Shown piece after piece: positions 62,082 through 64,000 of a stretch of 64,000 nt of DNA. How positions within the stretch are numbered: position 1 is the stretch's first letter; the number at the start of each line of letters is the position of its first letter. Position numbers and translations under genes: made by a program. This DNA comes from DLKC01 sp002478885 (GTDB lineage: Bacteria; Bacteroidota; Bacteroidia; Chitinophagales; Chitinophagaceae): contig JAXLUI010000002.1 of NCBI GenBank assembly GCA_046329585.1, positions 1,612,001-1,676,000 on the forward strand, read 5' to 3'. Below the pieces are notes generated by a model. The model saw only the letters and a program-made list of their open reading frames with translations. It searched no databases and was not told the origin of the DNA.

Positions 62082-62515
62082 ATGAAACTGGTAACCACTT
62101 TGAGTTTCACAATAATGACGATTATTTCATTGGTTTCCTGCAGCAATCATGCAACCTACCAAAACGATCATCTAAACCCTACGATTCTTGGCAAATGGAA
62201 TATTGTCACCGACTCTGGTTTTTCAGGCGTAGGGTCGGGCAATCACCCGGTAAATTATTCAGGTAACCCTGCGATTATTTTGATTTCCGGGCAGATGGCT
62301 ATCTCTATATAAAAGAGGGACCCGATACGGAGACTTTAAACTACACAACAACATCGGATACGACTATGCAAATCACTTCTTTCGGCATTATTATCAACGG
62401 CGTGCCGGAACAAACACAGGTAACCAATCTTAGTGCACATACGGCAACGCTTAACGCCCCAACAATATTTACGCCGAGCGGTGCATTTGGCAGAATAGTA
62501 CAATTGAGCAGGTAA
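62082..62515 (+). pseudogene. Lipocalin-like lipoprotein gene with a frameshift
   Basis: The frame starting at MKLVTTLSFTIMTIISLVSC (lipobox SLVSC) runs to about 62270 (ILGKWNIVTDSGFSGVGSG, HPVNYSGNP) and then stops at 62312. A second frame (starting GAT at 62273) continues the same domain: DYFDFRADGYLYIKEGP, TTTSDTTMQITSF, and ends FGRIVQLSR at 62515. Joining them restores a protein of about 145 residues. The frames differ by one base (missing) at about 62270, near GTAACCCTGC. It is either a recent pseudogene or a sequencing error. It resembles the lipoprotein at 6743 in type (GKW near the start). Confidence 0.78.
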
Positions 62516-62533
62516 AAGCTGCCGGTGGCAAGT

Positions 62534-62564
62534 TTTGCCACATATTATGTAAAGTCTACATTTT
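62534..62564 (+). promoter_or_regulatory. Promoter of the cytochrome c peroxidase gene
   Basis: TTTG (62534-62537), 19 nt, then TACATTTT (62557-62564): only the last base of the -7 element differs from the consensus. It lies 68 bp before the start codon. Confidence 0.55.
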
Positions 62565-62632
62565 TCGCAAAGCGGCATTTTGCCGGTTAATACCCGGTAC
62601 TCTTTTTGTGTTTCAAAACGCAAACCACCAAC

Positions 62633-64000
62633 ATGAAAACACCCCTCATCCTTGCCTGCGCAGTAGTTATTTTTATATTAAGTTGTAAAAAAAGCCCTGA
62701 AAAAATTATTCCGTCGGCCAATATCAGCATGAATGCATTGGATGCAACCGATGCAATGCTTGAAGCAGCCATCGTTGCCACACCGGTACTGACGAAAAAA
62801 ATGCTCACACTCCCGGAGAGTACCGATTTATTGCACATACCGCAAGACCCGAAAAACCCGCTCACAACAGAAAAGGTTGCGCTCGGGCAACTTCTTTTTC
62901 ATGAAACAAAACTTGGGGGAAACGCAAAAACTGAGGCTGGAATTTTTACCTATTCCTGCGCCACCTGCCACCATGCAGAAGCAGGCTTTCAATCAGGTCT
63001 TGCACAGGCCCTGGGCGAAGGAGGACTGGGCTTTGGCTCAAAAGGGGAAGGCCGCATACCATCGCCGCTTTCTTTAGATACCGTTGATCTGCAGGATATC
63101 CGCACACCCACCACACTAAATGTGGCTTTCCAGGAAGTGATGTTGTGGAATGGCAGCCTTGGCGCAACCGGCGTAAACATCGGAACAGAAGCCTTGTGGA
63201 GTAACCCAAAATTTTCTTCCAATCTTTTGGGCTTCCAGGGCATAGAAACACAAGCCATTGCCGCTATAACAGCACACCGGATGAAAGTGGATACCGCTTG
63301 GTTTTCTGCTGACAGCACTTATAAAAATCTCTTCGATATCGCCTTCCCCGATCTTGCAACAACCGCACGCATAAGCCCTACAACCGTGGGTCTGGCCATC
63401 GCAGCATATGAACGCACCTTACTTCCCAACCAGGCGCCCTTTCAAAAGTGGCTAAAGGGAGATAAAGTAGCCATGTCGTCCGATGAAAAATTGGGCGGGC
63501 GATTATTCTTTACCAAAGCAGGCTGTGTAAACTGTCATTCAGGGCCTGCATTAAACTCCATGAATTTTTATTCGCTCGGTATGTCCGACCTGGTAAATGG
63601 TGTCGGTGGAGCAATCAATATCAGCGGCGGTGGCTCAAGCCCAAAAGGGCGGGGTGGGTTCACCGGTATCGATAGCGACATGTATAAATTCAAAGTGCCC
63701 CAATTATACAATCTCAAAGACGTAAACTTTTTCGGCCACGGCTGCTCTTTTACTTCGGTAGCAGACGTAGTGACCTACCTGAACAATGCCATCCCACAAA
63801 ATGCAAACGTGCCCGCCACACGGCTTGCAACACAGTTCGTGCCGCTTGCATTAACCGAAATAGAAATGGCACAGCTTACAAAATTCATCGAAGTAAGTCT
63901 CTACGATCCCAATCTTACCAGGTATGTGCCGGCTTCAGTGCCATCAGGTAACTGCATTCCGAATAACGATCCACAATCGAGAACCGACAGGGGCTGCCAG
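62633..64000 (+). CDS. Di-haem cytochrome c peroxidase/MauG-family lipoprotein (cut by window edge)
   Basis: At least 456 residues, with the frame still open at the window end. Lipoprotein signal with FILSC (Cys about 18). Two c-type haem sites: SCATCHHAE (about 106) and GCVNCHSGP (about 300). The conserved FLGDKVAM-type element reads KWLKGDKVAMSSDE, and the LQDIRTPTTLNVAF, FKVPQLYNLK and FFGHG segments are typical of MauG/CcpA enzymes. It reduces hydrogen peroxide using electrons from a small donor, or modifies a protein as MauG does. The last visible residues (RTDRGCQ) look close to the end. Confidence 0.92.
   Translation, partial: MKTPLILACAVVIFILSCKKSPEKIIPSANISMNALDATDAMLEAAIVATPVLTKKMLTLPESTDLLHIPQDPKNPLTTEKVALGQLLFHETKLGGNAKTEAGIFTYSCATCHHAEAGFQSGLAQALGEGGLGFGSKGEGRIPSPLSLDTVDLQDIRTPTTLNVAFQEVMLWNGSLGATGVNIGTEALWSNPKFSSNLLGFQGIETQAIAAITAHRMKVDTAWFSADSTYKNLFDIAFPDLATTARISPTTVGLAIAAYERTLLPNQAPFQKWLKGDKVAMSSDEKLGGRLFFTKAGCVNCHSGPALNSMNFYSLGMSDLVNGVGGAINISGGGSSPKGRGGFTGIDSDMYKFKVPQLYNLKDVNFFGHGCSFTSVADVVTYLNNAIPQNANVPATRLATQFVPLALTEIEMAQLTKFIEVSLYDPNLTRYVPASVPSGNCIPNNDPQSRTDRGCQ

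Noticed and set aside
1..64000. tRNA, rRNA, 4.5S RNA or riboswitch
   Set aside because: I found no cloverleaf or conserved riboswitch core in any gap; the hairpins seen are terminators, the attenuator or repeat arms.

Overview
The window comes from a Bacteroidota chromosome, most likely family Chitinophagaceae. The grounds are a type IX secretion (T9SS) C-terminal sorting domain, a DUF4293 membrane protein, a FISUMP-domain lipoprotein cluster, TPR-type sensor kinases, Bacteroidota-type promoters (TTTG, about 19 nt, TAnnTTTG) and a moderate G+C content. There is no prophage, insertion sequence, CRISPR array, rRNA or recognisable tRNA. Most genes are housekeeping or metabolic, and none shows clear signs of recent transfer.

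Layout. 1-6.5 kb: the tail of an M1-type aminopeptidase, an FAH-fold hydrolase/SDR pair, DUF4293, SRP54 (ffh) and proline dehydrogenase. 6.7-12.7 kb: a lipoprotein, thyA-folA, a TPR-AAA ATPase with a VOC protein, a TPR membrane protein and deoC. 12.9-15.8 kb: four lipoproteins of two families in an A-B-B-A order. 16-22.5 kb: a cNMP-binding histidine kinase followed by a response regulator fused to a thioredoxin-reductase-like flavoprotein, then a separate NarL/LuxR-type two-component pair. 23-33.4 kb: a T9SS-exported repeat protein, a three-gene operon (TIM-barrel isomerase, sulfotransferase-like, class IV aminotransferase), small proteins and a giant S41 tricorn-like peptidase. 33.9-43.7 kb: most of the shikimate, phenylalanine and tyrosine pathway on the minus strand (pheA, aminotransferase, tyrA, RNA helicase, DAHP synthase-chorismate mutase, aroB, aroA, aroC). 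43.9-64 kb: CAP protein, fructose-bisphosphatase, aspartate kinase, GH18 chitinase, NagX-like membrane protein, LamB-type porin, a seven-PAS histidine kinase with its response regulator, small proteins, PEP carboxylase, DinB-like and VOC proteins, a frameshifted lipoprotein and a di-haem cytochrome c peroxidase cut by the window edge.

Two features stand out. First, pheA is preceded by a complete ribosome-mediated attenuator: a 26-codon leader peptide with eight aromatic residues in nine codons, a 7-bp 1:2 pairing, a 10-bp 2:3 antiterminator and an 8-bp 3:4 terminator followed by eight U. An exact-consensus Bacteroidota promoter sits so close that the leader mRNA should start at or near its AUG. 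Second, a dispersed intergenic repeat with the core TTGCGTCGCAC occurs as about 29 arms in 24 gaps. It is sometimes paired as inverted arms 100-300 bp apart, has a dyad-preserving variant, and occupies nearly every larger non-operonic gap.
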